Shown here: positions 43,318 to 53,505 of the stretch, one piece after another
Numbering within the stretch: the stretch's first letter is position 1
Layout: each line of letters starts with the position of its first letter
Source of the DNA: Pseudochrobactrum asaccharolyticum
GTDB taxonomy: Bacteria > Pseudomonadota > Alphaproteobacteria > Rhizobiales > Rhizobiaceae
Reading direction: 5' to 3'
Assembly: GCF_003314995.1 (NCBI RefSeq)
Contig: NZ_QNRH01000005.1
Location: forward strand, 1 to 64,000
Length of the DNA stretch: 64,000 bases
Translations under genes and position numbers: made by a program
Notes under the pieces: model-generated
Seen by the model: only the letters and a program-made list of their open reading frames with translations
Told to the model about the DNA's origin: nothing
Database searches by the model: none

Positions 43318-46300
43318 TTATTCTGCGGCAACCGGATTGCGCAAAAGTTCCATCTCTTCCAAAGCGCGGCGATATTCGACCGGCATGACTTTGACGAATT
43401 TCGGACGATACTGTTCCCAGTTATCAAGGATCATCCGTGCCCGTTGCGACCCCGTATAATGATGATGATTGGCCAGCAACTGTGCCAGACGCTCCTCATC
43501 ATGACGGGTCATATTGCCGGAAACATCCACGCGGCCTTTATGCATCAGGTCACCGCCGTGATGATGCAGCTTTTCGAGAATGTCGTCCTCTTCGGGCACC
43601 GGCTCCAGTTCGACCATCGCCATATTGCAACGCTGGGCAAAATCACCGGCCTCATCCAGCACATAGGCCACACCGCCAGACATACCGGCCGCGAAATTGC
43701 GCCCTGTTTCGCCGATCACAACCACCACACCGCCGGTCATATATTCACAGCCGTGGTCGCCCACGCCTTCAACAACTGCAACAGCACCGGAATTACGCAC
43801 GGCAAAACGCTCGCCCGCCTGTCCGCGAATATAACATTCGCCTTCAATCGCGCCGTAGAGCACAGTATTGCCCGCAATAATCGCCTCATCGGCTTTGAGC
43901 CGGCTGTCTTCACTCGGACGGATAATAATCCGCCCGCCGCTTAAGCCCTTGCCGATATAATCATTGCCTTCACCATGCAGTTCGAAACTGATGCCATGTG
44001 CCAGAAATGCCGCGAAGGACTGCCCTGCAGTACCATTGAAACGCACCTGAATCGTATCTTCCGGCAGACCTTTATGGCGGTAACGGCTGACCAGCGCACC
44101 GGACAGCATCGCCCCTGCCGAGCGATCGGTATTTTTAATGCTGCGGATAAGTGTAACCTTCTCACGATTTTCCAGCGCCGGTGCGGCAGCTGCAATCAGA
44201 TCACGATCCAGCACATCATCAATCGGGTGCTGCTGTAATTGCGTATGGCGCAGCTGTGCCTCATCGCCAGCAATGGCGGCATAAGGGCGATAGAAGATAC
44301 GGCTGAAATCCAGACCCTGCGCCTTCCAGTGATTAATTGCTGCCTGTTTCTCCAACAGGTCAGAACGACCGATAATCTGCTCAAGCTTGGTAAAGCCAAG
44401 TTCGGCCAGCAGCACGCGCACTTCTTCTGCCAGATAGAAGAAGAAGTTGATCACATGCTCCGGTGTACCTTTGAAACGCTGGCGCAGCACAGGGTCCTGT
44501 GTCGCCACGCCAACCGGACAGGTATTCAAATGGCATTTGCGCATCATGATGCAACCAGCAGCAATCAGCGGCGCAGTGGAGAAACCGAACTCATCCGCGC
44601 CAAGCAGCGCACCGATAATCACATCGCGCCCTGTGCGCAGACCGCCATCGACCTGCAGGGCAATACGCGAGCGCAAACCATTGAGCACCAATGTCTGATG
44701 CGTTTCCGCCAGACCGGTCTCCCAAGGCGAACCGGCATGTTTGAGCGAAGTCAACGGTGATGCACCGGTACCGCCGTCATAGCCGGAAACGGTGATATGA
44801 TCGGCACGTGCCTTGGCAACACCGGCAGCAACCGTACCGACACCGACTTCCGACACCAGCTTGACCGAAATATCGGCTTGCGGATTGACATTCTTCAGGT
44901 CGAAAATCAGCTGCGCCAGATCTTCAATGGAATAAATATCATGATGCGGCGGTGGTGAAATCAAGCCGACACGTGGGGTGGAATGACGTGTCTTGGCAAT
45001 TGTCGCATCCACTTTATGACCCGGCAACTGGCCGCCCTCGCCGGGCTTTGCACCCTGCGCCACCTTAATCTGGATCATATCAGCATTGACCAGATATTCC
45101 GTGGTCACGCCAAAACGCCCTGAGGCCACCTGCTTGATCGCCGAGCGCTGCGGATTTGGTGAACCGTCGCGCAGCGGATAGAGACGATCCGGCTCTTCAC
45201 CACCCTCACCGGTATTAGACTTGGCACCTATCCGGTTCATAGCAACGGCCAGTGTTGTATGTGCCTCGCGCGAGATCGAACCGAAGGACATGGCTCCGGT
45301 GGAAAAGCGCTTGACGATTTCAGCCGCAGGCTCAACTTCTGCCAGATCAACCGGCCTCTTGCCGCGTTCACCAGCGCGCTTTAAGTGAAACAGGCTGCGG
45401 ATAGTTTTGGCTGCCGCAGAACGGCTATTGAGCATTTCGGAATATTCGGCAAAGCTCTTCGGATTATCATTGCGCACCGCATGTTGCAGCTTGGCCACCG
45501 CATCCGGCGACCACATATGCGCCTCACCGCGAATACGATACGCATATTCACCACCCGCTGGCAAAGCACCGGTACCACCGATTTCTTTCACAAAGGCCGT
45601 GTTGTGCCGTAGCACAGTTTCCTGCGCCACTTCATTTAAGCCCACACCTTCAATCATCGAAGCTGTGCCGAAGAAATACCGGTCAACAAAATCCTGTTTT
45701 AAGCCGATGGCATCAAAAATCTGCGCACCGCAATAGGACTGATAGGTGGAGATGCCCATTTTCGACATCACCTTCAGCATGCCTTTGCCGATCGACTTGA
45801 TGTAACGGCTGACAATCTCACTGCTATCAACTTCCGGCGGGAAGTCACCGCGCTGATGCATGTCGGTCAGTGTATCAAAAGCGAGATACGGATTGATCGC
45901 CTCGGCACCATAACCGGCAAGGCAGCAGAAATGATGGACTTCGCGCGGCTCACCGCTCTCAACCACCAGCCCCACAGAGGTACGCAGCCCTTTGCGGATT
46001 AGATGATGATGCACGGCAGCAGTCGCCAGCAAAGCCGGAATGGCAATACGATCTGCCCCGACTTGCCGGTCTGACAGGATAATGATGTTATAGCCGCCAT
46101 GCACCGCCGCTTCCGCACGGTCGCACAGACGTGCCAATGTGCCATCCATACCTGCCGCACCTTCATTCACCGGATAGGTAATATCCAGTGTCTTGGTGTC
46201 AAAACGGTCTTCCGAATGGCCAATGGAGCGGATTTTTTCCAGATCAGCATTGGTCAGGATTGGCTGGCGTACTTCCATCCGCTTGCGCCGTGAAGTGCCC

Positions 46301-48069
46301 ACCAGATCAAACAGGTTCGGACGCGGCCCGATAAAAGACACAAGGCTCATCACCAGTTCTTCACGGATCGGATCAATCGGCGGATTGGTGACCTGCGCAA
46401 AATTCTGCTTGAAATAGGTATAAAGCAGTTTGGCCTTGTCCGAGAGCGCAGAAATCGGTGTATCCGTCCCCATCGAACCAACCGCTTCCTGCCCCGTTGT
46501 CGCCATCGGTGCCATCAGCAATTTGGTGTCTTCCTGTGTGTAACCAAAGCTGCGCTGACGCTCGATCAGGCTGACATCACGGCGTAGTGCGCGTGGTTCC
46601 ACCGGTGCCAAATCTTCCAGCACCAGCTGTGTGTTTTTCAGCCATTGGCGATATGGATGCGCGCTGGCGATCTGGGATTTCAGCTCGTCATCACTGACAA
46701 TGCGTCCCTCTTCCAGATCAATCAGCAGCATACGCCCCGGCTGCAACCGCCATTTTTTGACAATGCGGCTTTCATCTACCGGCAGCACGCCAGCTTCCGA
46801 AGCCAGAATGATCCGGTCATCATCGGTCACCAGATAACGTGCCGGACGCAAACCGTTACGATCCAGTGTCGCGCCAATCTGACGGCCGTCGGTGAAAGCA
46901 ACGGCGGCAGGACCATCCCAAGGCTCCATTAGAGCTGCATGATATTCGTAAAATGCCTTACGCTCATCTGCCATCAGCTTGTTATTACCCCAGGCTTCAG
47001 GGATCAGCATCATCATAGCATGGCTCAGACGATAACCGCCCTGCACCAGAAATTCGAGCGCATTGTCAAAACAAGCCGTGTCCGACTGGCCTTCATAGGA
47101 GATCGGCCAGAGCTTGGAAATGTCATTACCGAACAGCTCGCTATCAACCGAAGCCTGACGCGCAGCCATCCAGTTTACATTGCCACGCAACGTGTTGATC
47201 TCGCCATTATGCGCCACCATGCGATAAGGATGCGCCAATTTCCATGACGGGAAAGTATTGGTTGAAAAGCGCTGATGCACCAGTGCAATCGCACTCTCAA
47301 AGCGCGGATCGGCCAAGTCTTTGTAATAGGCACCAACCTGAAAGCTAAGAAACATGCCCTTATACACAACGGTGCGGGCAGACATGGAGACAATATAGAA
47401 ACCGTTGTCACGACCTTCGGTTTCCTGAAAAATCCTGTTGGAGATCACCTTTCGCAGCACGAACAACCGGCGCTCGAAATCATCATCACTGGCAATATTC
47501 GGGTTGCGGCCAATAAAGACCTGACGATGCACCGGCTCGGTTGCGGCGATATCCGGCGCTTTGGACAGTGAACTATTATCCACCGGCACGGTGCGGAAAC
47601 CGAGCAATGTCTGACCTTCTGCGGCAATCACTTCCGTAATCACCCGCTCCAGATGCGCACGCAATTTTACATCCTGCGGCATGAAAATCTGGCCGACAGC
47701 ATAATGTCCGGCATCCGGCAGATGAATACCGGTTTTTGCCATTTCCTCTCGAAAAAAACGATCAGGAATTTGCACCAGAATACCGGCACCATCGCCCATC
47801 AGAGGATCGGCGCCCACGGCACCGCGGTGCGTCAGGTTTTCGAGCATCTGCAAACCGTCCAGCACAATCTGATGCGACGGTATGTTTTTCATCTGCGCAA
47901 TAAAGCCGACACCGCAGGCATCATGCTCATGTCGCGGATCATAAAGCCCTTGTTTCTTGGGCTGAGTGCGAAGTGTTTTGGTGGTTTTGATCGATGTTGT
48001 GGTTTTGCCGCCTTGTTCTGTAAAATTATGAGCCTGAAATGCCCCAACAGAATGCGACTTGATCAACAT
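43318..48069 (-). CDS. gltB: Glutamate synthase (NADPH) large subunit
   Basis: A 1583-residue enzyme that makes two glutamates from glutamine and 2-oxoglutarate. After a propeptide of 51 residues, Cys52 (HDACGVGF) becomes the N-terminal nucleophile of the class II amidotransferase domain. A central domain and the FMN-binding synthase domain follow, with the 3Fe-4S cysteines in [15 protein letters not shown]. The C-terminus is the GXGXG beta-helix ([14 protein letters not shown]). The ribosome site AAGGAGG is ideal and overlaps the stop codon of a 56-codon upstream ORF, implying translational coupling. Confidence 0.97.
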   Translation of the reverse strand: MLIKSHSVGAFQAHNFTEQGGKTTTSIKTTKTLRTQPKKQGLYDPRHEHDACGVGFIAQMKNIPSHQIVLDGLQMLENLTHRGAVGADPLMGDGAGILVQIPDRFFREEMAKTGIHLPDAGHYAVGQIFMPQDVKLRAHLERVITEVIAAEGQTLLGFRTVPVDNSSLSKAPDIAATEPVHRQVFIGRNPNIASDDDFERRLFVLRKVISNRIFQETEGRDNGFYIVSMSARTVVYKGMFLSFQVGAYYKDLADPRFESAIALVHQRFSTNTFPSWKLAHPYRMVAHNGEINTLRGNVNWMAARQASVDSELFGNDISKLWPISYEGQSDTACFDNALEFLVQGGYRLSHAMMMLIPEAWGNNKLMADERKAFYEYHAALMEPWDGPAAVAFTDGRQIGATLDRNGLRPARYLVTDDDRIILASEAGVLPVDESRIVKKWRLQPGRMLLIDLEEGRIVSDDELKSQIASAHPYRQWLKNTQLVLEDLAPVEPRALRRDVSLIERQRSFGYTQEDTKLLMAPMATTGQEAVGSMGTDTPISALSDKAKLLYTYFKQNFAQVTNPPIDPIREELVMSLVSFIGPRPNLFDLVGTSRRKRMEVRQPILTNADLEKIRSIGHSEDRFDTKTLDITYPVNEGAAGMDGTLARLCDRAEAAVHGGYNIIILSDRQVGADRIAIPALLATAAVHHHLIRKGLRTSVGLVVESGEPREVHHFCCLAGYGAEAINPYLAFDTLTDMHQRGDFPPEVDSSEIVSRYIKSIGKGMLKVMSKMGISTYQSYCGAQIFDAIGLKQDFVDRYFFGTASMIEGVGLNEVAQETVLRHNTAFVKEIGGTGALPAGGEYAYRIRGEAHMWSPDAVAKLQHAVRNDNPKSFAEYSEMLNSRSAAAKTIRSLFHLKRAGERGKRPVDLAEVEPAAEIVKRFSTGAMSFGSISREAHTTLAVAMNRIGAKSNTGEGGEEPDRLYPLRDGSPNPQRSAIKQVASGRFGVTTEYLVNADMIQIKVAQGAKPGEGGQLPGHKVDATIAKTRHSTPRVGLISPPPHHDIYSIEDLAQLIFDLKNVNPQADISVKLVSEVGVGTVAAGVAKARADHITVSGYDGGTGASPLTSLKHAGSPWETGLAETHQTLVLNGLRSRIALQVDGGLRTGRDVIIGALLGADEFGFSTAPLIAAGCIMMRKCHLNTCPVGVATQDPVLRQRFKGTPEHVINFFFYLAEEVRVLLAELGFTKLEQIIGRSDLLEKQAAINHWKAQGLDFSRIFYRPYAAIAGDEAQLRHTQLQQHPIDDVLDRDLIAAAAPALENREKVTLIRSIKNTDRSAGAMLSGALVSRYRHKGLPEDTIQVRFNGTAGQSFAAFLAHGISFELHGEGNDYIGKGLSGGRIIIRPSEDSRLKADEAIIAGNTVLYGAIEGECYIRGQAGERFAVRNSGAVAVVEGVGDHGCEYMTGGVVVVIGETGRNFAAGMSGGVAYVLDEAGDFAQRCNMAMVELEPVPEEDDILEKLHHHGGDLMHKGRVDVSGNMTRHDEERLAQLLANHHHYTGSQRARMILDNWEQYRPKFVKVMPVEYRRALEEMELLRNPVAAE

Positions 48070-48079
48070 CGAAACCTCC

Positions 48080-48250
48080 TTAGACCCGGTACAGGGCCAT
48101 ATGCCGGTTCAGGCGTGCGGCACCAACCCGTCCTCCGGACGGGATAAAGGCCAGAGCTGAAACGACAGAATTGTTAATGGAATGTGTGAAGTGGCCTGCC
48201 CGTAAAACACAGCAAAGGAAGCAGGCAGCATTCTGCAACAGATATGTCAT
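48080..48250 (-). CDS. 56-codon upstream ORF coupled to gltB
   Basis: The ATG at 48250 has a strong ribosome site (AAGGAGG, seven bases upstream). The frame encodes 56 residues beginning [20 protein letters not shown], with Cys at 10, 13 and 14, and ends in TAA at 48082-48080. The A residues of that stop are the start of the AAGGAGG site of gltB. A CCCGTCC-GGA-GGACGGG hairpin (48127-48143) lies within it. Good initiation and overlap with the next ribosome site indicate real translation. Cys-rich leader ORFs are known to tune downstream genes in some proteobacteria; a role for gltB is inference. Confidence 0.6.
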   Translation of the reverse strand: MTYLLQNAACFLCCVLRAGHFTHSINNSVVSALAFIPSGGRVGAARLNRHMALYRV

Positions 48251-48653
48251 GAACCAGCCTCCTTGATGCAAAGCGCACGATTGCCGTACTTGTTTAAACG
48301 GGATGCTTTTGCCGCCCAGCGGAAAAGCAGTGCATGAATGAGAGCAAAATCCGTCTAATAGCGGTTGTGACGAAGCTTGCTTAATAGGTCAGCATTGCTG
48401 CCATATCATTTTATTGCAGAATATTTTTCACTCTACAAGCACGAAATATTCAATTTTAAATCGGTTATTTGTAATTTTATTGCGCAAATAATTTCCGCTT
48501 ATGAAAAAACAAGGATTTAGCTACGCCGAAGTTCCAACGGCGGAGCCAAACTGCGTCAATGTGACCACACACGGAATTGATGACATGTTTCATTCGTGTG
48601 CGACAAAAAATTCGCTATAACACCTGCAACATTCAAGCATACGGAGCCTGTTG
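48251..48653. other. Divergent control region between gltB leader and threonine aldolase gene
   Basis: About 400 bases, AT-rich in the middle (about 48410-48510), where Lrp-like or NtrC-type control sites could lie, but I cannot single one out. TATAAC at 48616-48621 is a fair -10 for the rightward gene. No coding region seen. Confidence 0.5.
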
Positions 48654-49706
48654 ATGTTTTTCGCTTCCGATAACTGGGCGGGTGCCCATCCTGACATTAC
48701 CGCCAATATCGCTGCCAATGCCGGTGGCTTTGCTGCCTCCTATGGTGCCAGTGAAATCGACAAAAAGGTCGAACAGCGTTTCAACGAATTATTCGAGCGT
48801 GAAGTTGCGGTTTATTTTGTCGGCACAGGCACAGCCGCCAATTCTCTGGCACTGGCCAGCGTCAACCGTCCGGGCGGCGTCTCCCTCTGTCATCGTGAAG
48901 CCCATGTGATCGAAGATGAATGCGGCGCTCCTGAATATTTCACCGGCGGTGCGCGTCTGCATCCGGTTGACGGTGCTCTGGGCAAAATGGAACCGGCAAA
49001 CCTGCGCAAAGAACTCAAGCGCTTCAATCCGGGTTTCATTCATGCCGGTCAGCCAATGGCTGTTACCATTACGCAAGCCACAGAAATCGGTACGCTTTAC
49101 ACATTGGATGAGATCGCGGCTATTTCCGCGATTTGCCGTGAACAGAATTTGCCGCTGCACCTCGATGGTGCCCGTTTCGCCAATGCTCTGGTAACACTCG
49201 GCGTAACACCGGCAGAAATGACCTGGAAACAGGGCGTGGATATTGTCTCTTTCGGTGGCACCAAAAACGGTTGCTGGTGTGCAGAAGCACTGGTGTTCAT
49301 GAATCCTGATCAGGCCAAAGACCTGCCATTTATCCGCAAACGCGCGGCGCAGCTGTTCTCCAAAACCCGCTTCATTGCCGCACAGTTTGATGCTTATCTC
49401 AAGGATGACCTGTGGCTCACTCTTGCCCGTCATGCCAACGCGATGACCGGCAAACTGGCACAGACAATCAATGGTTCAGATAAGGTGAAACTGGCATGGC
49501 AGCCGCAGGCCAATGAACTATTTGCGATTTTGAAAAAATCCGACAGTGAAAAGCTGAAGGCTCAGGGCGCTGTTTTCTACGACTGGAACCCGCCGCATAG
49601 CGCTGACCCAATTGCCGAGGATGAGACCTTTGTCCGTCTCGTCACCAGCTTCGCCACCACGGAAGCTGAGATTGATCAGTTCTCCGTTCTGATCAAAGCG
49701 CTTTAA
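48654..49706 (+). CDS. Low-specificity L-threonine aldolase family enzyme
   Basis: A 350-residue PLP enzyme of the beta-eliminating lyase/threonine aldolase family. It probably cleaves L-threonine or allo-threonine to glycine and acetaldehyde. The PLP lysine is in SFGGTKNG, the PLP-contacting Asp in LHLDGARFANA, and FVGTGTAANSLA binds phosphate. The ATG at 48654 lies eight bases after GGAG; an overlapping TTG at 48651 is less likely. It is monocistronic and converges on hsp20. Confidence 0.9.
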   Translation: MFFASDNWAGAHPDITANIAANAGGFAASYGASEIDKKVEQRFNELFEREVAVYFVGTGTAANSLALASVNRPGGVSLCHREAHVIEDECGAPEYFTGGARLHPVDGALGKMEPANLRKELKRFNPGFIHAGQPMAVTITQATEIGTLYTLDEIAAISAICREQNLPLHLDGARFANALVTLGVTPAEMTWKQGVDIVSFGGTKNGCWCAEALVFMNPDQAKDLPFIRKRAAQLFSKTRFIAAQFDAYLKDDLWLTLARHANAMTGKLAQTINGSDKVKLAWQPQANELFAILKKSDSEKLKAQGAVFYDWNPPHSADPIAEDETFVRLVTSFATTEAEIDQFSVLIKAL

Positions 49707-49710
49707 ACAA

Positions 49711-49740
49711 AAAGGGCAGGAAATTTCCTGCCCTTTCTTC
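49711..49740. terminator. Bidirectional terminator between threonine aldolase gene and hsp20
   Basis: AAGGGCAGGAAA (49713-49724) and TTTCCTGCCCTT (49725-49736) are exact inverted copies with flanking A and T residues. Confidence 0.9.
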
Positions 49741-49760
49741 ATTCAGACTATAGCAGCTTG

Positions 49761-50252
49761 TTAGGTGCTGCTGATCGCTTTCGCATCAACGGTTTTGGCA
49801 TCAATGCTTTGCGGGGCATCACCGGATACAGCCGTGACATTAATCTTGCGCGGCTTCAATTCTTCCGGAATTTCACGCTTCAGATCAATATGCAGGAGGC
49901 CGTTTTTAAGGCTTGCACCGGCGACTTCAACATGGTCGGCCAGATGGAAGCGGCGCTCGAAAGCACGCGAGGCAATGCCGCGATACAGGAATTCTTTTTC
50001 CGTATCACTGTCATCCGCAACCTTGGTACCTTTAATGGTCAGCTGATTGCGATGGGCTTCGATTTCAATCTCATTCTGGTCAAAACCGGCCACAGCCATA
50101 GTAATACGATAGGAGCTTTCACCGGTGCGCTCGATATTATAAGGCGGATAAGCCTGCGCACTTTCCGGCTGGCCAAGGCTATCCAGCATGGTAAACAGAC
50201 GGTCGAAACCAACGGTTGAACGGTAAAGCGGAGAAAAATCAAAATGACGCAT
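49761..50252 (-). CDS. Small heat-shock protein, Hsp20/IbpA family
   Basis: A 163-residue class A rhizobial small heat-shock protein that holds unfolding proteins in the cytoplasm. N-terminal MRHFDFSPLYRSTVGFDRLF is typical, followed by the alpha-crystallin domain (about 38-130, SYRITMAVAGFDQNEIEIEA to GLLHIDLKREIPEELKPRKI). An RNA thermometer of the ROSE type in the leader and an RpoH-type promoter upstream give two layers of heat control. Confidence 0.94.
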   Translation of the reverse strand: MRHFDFSPLYRSTVGFDRLFTMLDSLGQPESAQAYPPYNIERTGESSYRITMAVAGFDQNEIEIEAHRNQLTIKGTKVADDSDTEKEFLYRGIASRAFERRFHLADHVEVAGASLKNGLLHIDLKREIPEELKPRKINVTAVSGDAPQSIDAKTVDAKAISST

Positions 50253-50345
50253 AATATGCCCTCCTTCAGAGCGACGTTGCGTTAAAGTACAGACTGAAAA
50301 ACTCCCGTTTTCGGCGAGCTTTTCTCGTTCATGCAGCCCCTTATC
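50253..50345 (-). promoter_or_regulatory. ROSE-type RNA thermometer in the hsp20 leader
   Basis: Just before the hsp20 ATG the mRNA reads TCGCTCTGAAGGAGGG. The UYGCU element paired to the AGGAGG ribosome site is the hallmark of the ROSE family, which represses small heat-shock genes of Rhizobiales at low temperature. Upstream lie further GC-rich stems (for example CGAGAAAAGCTCG). The left part of the element is bounded by the predicted promoter. Identity is from motif and position; folding was not computed. Confidence 0.85.
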
Positions 50346-50362
50346 AGGCGGCTACACCAATG

Positions 50363-50391
50363 ATCTGGTATTACAGAAAACACATTTCAAG
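50363..50391 (-). promoter_or_regulatory. RpoH (sigma-32) type promoter of hsp20
   Basis: On the minus strand CTTGAA (50391-50386, within CCCTTGAAA) and CCAGAT (50368-50363) are 17 bases apart, close to the rhizobial heat-shock sigma consensus. It lies about 110 bases upstream of hsp20, leaving room for the ROSE leader. Confidence 0.65.
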
Positions 50392-50488
50392 GGGGCAATA
50401 TCAGCATTTACAATTTGTTTTCTGCCCGTCATCATCCTGCTATATTTAACTAGAATTTCTGGAATACTATTTTTTCAGAACCGGCTTC

Positions 50489-51493
50489 ATGAGTAAAAGC
50501 GCAATGACATCAATCTATTTTGAAACCGAGAATAACCCTGCACCGGCAGGCTTACAGGCAGGCTATTTCAAATCTGCTGATGGTTTTCAGCTGCGCTATG
50601 CCTTGTGCAAAACTACGGCAGAATCATCCCGCCAAGGAACTGTCATTCTGCTGCATGGCCGCAATGAAGCTTTCGAAAAATATTTTGAAACCATAGCCGA
50701 TCTGAACAAACGCGGTTTCTGTGTTGCGACAATGGACTGGCGCGGTCAGGGCGGATCGTTCCGTATGCTCAAAGATGCGCAGCGTGGCTATGTCCGCAAT
50801 TTCGCCGATTATCGCAGCGATTTTGAAATCTTTCTCAAAACCATCGTGATGCCGGACTGCCCGCCGCCATTCTATATTCTGGCGCATTCTACCGGCGCGT
50901 TGATTGCCTTGCAGTCGCATGAAATGCTGCAATCCCGCATCCAGCGTATGGTGCTGGCCTCTCCGTTTTTAGGTTTAGCGCGCAGCATTTTTTCTGACCG
51001 GCAATTGCGGCCGCTGGCAACCTTGCTGGCCTATGCCGGATTTGGCAGCCGCTATGCAGGCAAAGTTCCGTTACAATTGCCGCCGGAGAGCTTTGCCCGC
51101 AATCCGCTGACCCATGATCAGACACGCTATATCCGCAATGCCACGATTACGCGTGATCAGCCGCAGCTCGGTATTGCAGGCCCGACAATTCAATGGCTGG
51201 CACAGACGCTGCGTGCCATTCACAGCATCAATACAGCTAAATTTTACGAGAGTTTCTCGATCCCGACCCTGTTTCTGGTTCCGGGAGCAGATCGAGTTGT
51301 GGACGCTCGGGCAGCAATAAAGCTAGCAGAAAATCTGCGCACAGCTTCACTGATCACCATTGACGGCGCTTATCATGAATTGCTGCAGGAGAGCGACTTT
51401 TACCGCGAGCAGGTCTGGGCAGCTTTTGATGCTTTTATCCCCGGATCAGCCGCGCCGGAACAGCTGACTGAACCGGCGCTGACTGAACTATAG
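50489..51493 (+). CDS. Alpha/beta hydrolase, lysophospholipase-like (S33 family)
   Basis: A 334-residue cytoplasmic hydrolase of the PldB/monoacylglycerol lipase type. It has VILLHGRNEAFEKY (oxyanion region), the nucleophile elbow LAHSTGAL, the acid Asp in PGADRVVD and the His in GAYHELLQE. Likely substrates are lysophospholipids or acylglycerols. The frame starts with ATG at 50489; a second ATG five codons later is possible. It converges on hisN with five bases between. Confidence 0.87.
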   Translation: MSKSAMTSIYFETENNPAPAGLQAGYFKSADGFQLRYALCKTTAESSRQGTVILLHGRNEAFEKYFETIADLNKRGFCVATMDWRGQGGSFRMLKDAQRGYVRNFADYRSDFEIFLKTIVMPDCPPPFYILAHSTGALIALQSHEMLQSRIQRMVLASPFLGLARSIFSDRQLRPLATLLAYAGFGSRYAGKVPLQLPPESFARNPLTHDQTRYIRNATITRDQPQLGIAGPTIQWLAQTLRAIHSINTAKFYESFSIPTLFLVPGADRVVDARAAIKLAENLRTASLITIDGAYHELLQESDFYREQVWAAFDAFIPGSAAPEQLTEPALTEL

Positions 51494-51498
51494 AACGG

Positions 51499-52284
51499 TC
51501 AGGAATTCAGCAGTTTCAAAGCCTTTTCATGCAATGCCGGTGTTGCAGCAGCAACAATATAGCCGCCCTTCTCAGCGGGGCCGCCATCAGCCTGTGTGAT
51601 AACGCCGCCGGCCTGCTCAATCACCGGAATAAGCCCCATCACGTCATAAGGCTGCAAACCGCTTTCGATCACCAGATCAGCAAAGCCGGACGCCAGCATC
51701 GCATAGGCATAACAATCAACGCCATAACGCGACAAACGTACCTGCGCTTCCAGACGATCAAATGCCGCGCGCTGCCCGTCTTTGAATAGTGACGGCGAAG
51801 TTGTAAACACAGTCGCCTCGGCCAGATCTGTGGTCTGTCGGGTTTTCAGCTGCACCTGTCCGCCATTACCGGCATATTCAGGCCCGCTCCAGAATGCGCC
51901 GTCACCCACGGTATAGAACAATTCATTGGTAAACGGTTGAGACATCATCCCAATGCGGGCATCGCCATCAATCATCAGGCCAACCAGCGTGCCCCAGACC
52001 GGAAGTCCGGAGATAAAAGCACGGGTGCCATCGATCGGATCAATCACCCAGATATGGCTGCTGTCGAGCTTTTCGCCGCCAAATTCCTCACCCAGAATAC
52101 CATGTTCAGGAAAGTGCTCATTGATCACTTTGCGGATGGCAACTTCAGCCTCACGGTCAGCTTCCGTTACCGGATCAAAACCAACCTCATACTTGTTATC
52201 AATCGCAAGTTTCTGCCGGAATCGCGGCAAGGTTTGTTCGGATGCTGCCAAAGCAACTTTTCTCAAAAACGACGAATCCACCAC
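51499..52284 (-). CDS. hisN: Histidinol-phosphatase of the inositol monophosphatase family
   Basis: A 261-residue Mg2+-dependent phosphatase. Metal ligands are Glu67 (GEEFGGE) and Asp82/Asp85 (VIDPIDGT), with GLQPYDVMGLIPVIEQAGG at the C-terminus. In Rhizobiales this subtype hydrolyses L-histidinol phosphate. A related inositol monophosphatase (SuhB) role is possible. It starts 220 bases from the divergent small RNA, a neighbourhood conserved in this group. Confidence 0.87.
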   Translation of the reverse strand: MVDSSFLRKVALAASEQTLPRFRQKLAIDNKYEVGFDPVTEADREAEVAIRKVINEHFPEHGILGEEFGGEKLDSSHIWVIDPIDGTRAFISGLPVWGTLVGLMIDGDARIGMMSQPFTNELFYTVGDGAFWSGPEYAGNGGQVQLKTRQTTDLAEATVFTTSPSLFKDGQRAAFDRLEAQVRLSRYGVDCYAYAMLASGFADLVIESGLQPYDVMGLIPVIEQAGGVITQADGGPAEKGGYIVAAATPALHEKALKLLNS

Positions 52285-52474
52285 AGAAATTCACTCCATT
52301 TCACAGCCATAAATGTGCATTTCGACGAAATTCCGGCGATATTTCGCATCAAAATGTTTAATCCTTATTATCAGGATAAAAAATTTTAAGCAAAAATATC
52401 AAATAGTTATAATGATTGTAAGTTCAGAAAATTCAGAATTTTCATCAATTAGTCTTATTTGGCCGGATTCCGAA

Positions 52475-52503
52475 TTGACCGCGCCCAGTCTACAAAATAA
52501 AAT
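52475..52503 (+). promoter_or_regulatory. Promoter of the MmgR-like small RNA
   Basis: TTGACC (52475-52480) and TAAAAT (52498-52503) are spaced by exactly 17 bases, predicting a start near 52510. Confidence 0.75.
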
Positions 52504-52509
52504 GGTTAA

Positions 52510-52588
52510 CGGACAATATGTCTGTTTTCGCCCGCAAGGGCGTTTCCTCCCTAGATTTTGGACCGCACGTTTGTGCGGTCTTTTTTTA
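52510..52588 (+). ncRNA. mmgR: MmgR/alpha-r8 family small RNA
   Basis: About 79 bases with three elements in order: a weak GACA/TGTC stem, a CGCCC-GCAA-GGGCG hairpin (52530-52543), the unpaired motif TTTCCTCCCT, and a terminator stem GACCGCAC-GTTT-GTGCGGTC (52561-52580) followed by seven T. Size, the C-rich motif and the location beside an inositol monophosphatase family gene match the alphaproteobacterial alpha-r8 family (first named the suhB motif). In Sinorhizobium MmgR affects polyhydroxybutyrate granules; the C-rich loop can pair with ribosome sites of target mRNAs. The 5' end is inferred from the promoter. Confidence 0.82.
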
Positions 52589-52596
52589 TGCGGATT

Positions 52597-53505
52597 TTAC
52601 TCTGCAGCCTGCTGATGTCGTAAAAATACATAGTCCGGCAAGGCTGTCAGATCGGCCATAAACTGTGCCAGATCACGATACAGAGTGGCAAAGGATGGCA
52701 GACGCTCCAGACTGGTTTCATTCACATAGAGCGCACGATTAATCTCAATCTGCAAAGCATGAAAATCGCGGTGCGGCCGCCCGTAATGTTCGGTGATATA
52801 ACCACCGGCATAGGGCTTATTATGCGCAACGTGATAGCCCATATTTTGCAGTAATTCGATTGCCGCCCAGGACAAAGCATCAGAACAAGACCGGCCGAAA
52901 CGATCACCGATAATAAAGTCCGGACGTGATGGCTGATTTGTCAGGCTGTTCGGCTCGCCCCACTCCACACCGCTTGGCATAGAGTGGCAGTCAATCAGCA
53001 CAGCATAGCCGAATTGTGCCCGTGTATCGCTTAATAATTGTCCGAGCTGATGGTGATAAGGCTTGTAGATCGTCTCAATCCTGTCCATCGCTTCATTCAA
53101 CGGCAAACGGGATTTGTAAATATCCTGCCCCTCGCCGACGATTTTAGCGACAGTACCAAGTCCACCAGCCACCCGCACGGAGCGGATATTGGCATAGGAC
53201 GGCACCGGTTCGTTAAACATCTTCGGATCAAGCTCATAGGGCTCGCGGTTCACATCCAGATAGGCACGCGGAAAATGCGCCCGCAGCAATGGTGCGCCTA
53301 AGGGCACTGCTGAGGCGAATAATTCATCCACGTAGCAATCCTCCGACTGGCGGATATCATGCGCATCAAGGCGGGATTGTTGTAAAAACTCGGGCGGATA
53401 GTAATGCCCGCTATGGGGCGAATTGAAAACGAACGGAATGCGCTGTTGCGCCGGAGCGCAAACTTCAAAGGGAACCACTGTCTGAAAATCCCGTTGCAGG
53501 CTCAT
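52597..53505 (-). CDS. N-formylglutamate amidohydrolase family enzyme
   Basis: A 302-residue zinc amidohydrolase. Motifs include FNSPHSGHYYP, YLDVNREPYELDP, DCHSMPSG and ITEHYGRPHRDFHALQIEINRALY. Members remove formate from N-formylglutamate in histidine catabolism, but many rhizobial copies lie outside hut operons and their substrate is unproven. Its place beside cpdR is conserved in relatives as far as I recall. ATG at 53505 is preceded by AGCGGATAAAAGACGGATA, a weak ribosome site. Confidence 0.88.
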   Translation of the reverse strand: MSLQRDFQTVVPFEVCAPAQQRIPFVFNSPHSGHYYPPEFLQQSRLDAHDIRQSEDCYVDELFASAVPLGAPLLRAHFPRAYLDVNREPYELDPKMFNEPVPSYANIRSVRVAGGLGTVAKIVGEGQDIYKSRLPLNEAMDRIETIYKPYHHQLGQLLSDTRAQFGYAVLIDCHSMPSGVEWGEPNSLTNQPSRPDFIIGDRFGRSCSDALSWAAIELLQNMGYHVAHNKPYAGGYITEHYGRPHRDFHALQIEINRALYVNETSLERLPSFATLYRDLAQFMADLTALPDYVFLRHQQAAE

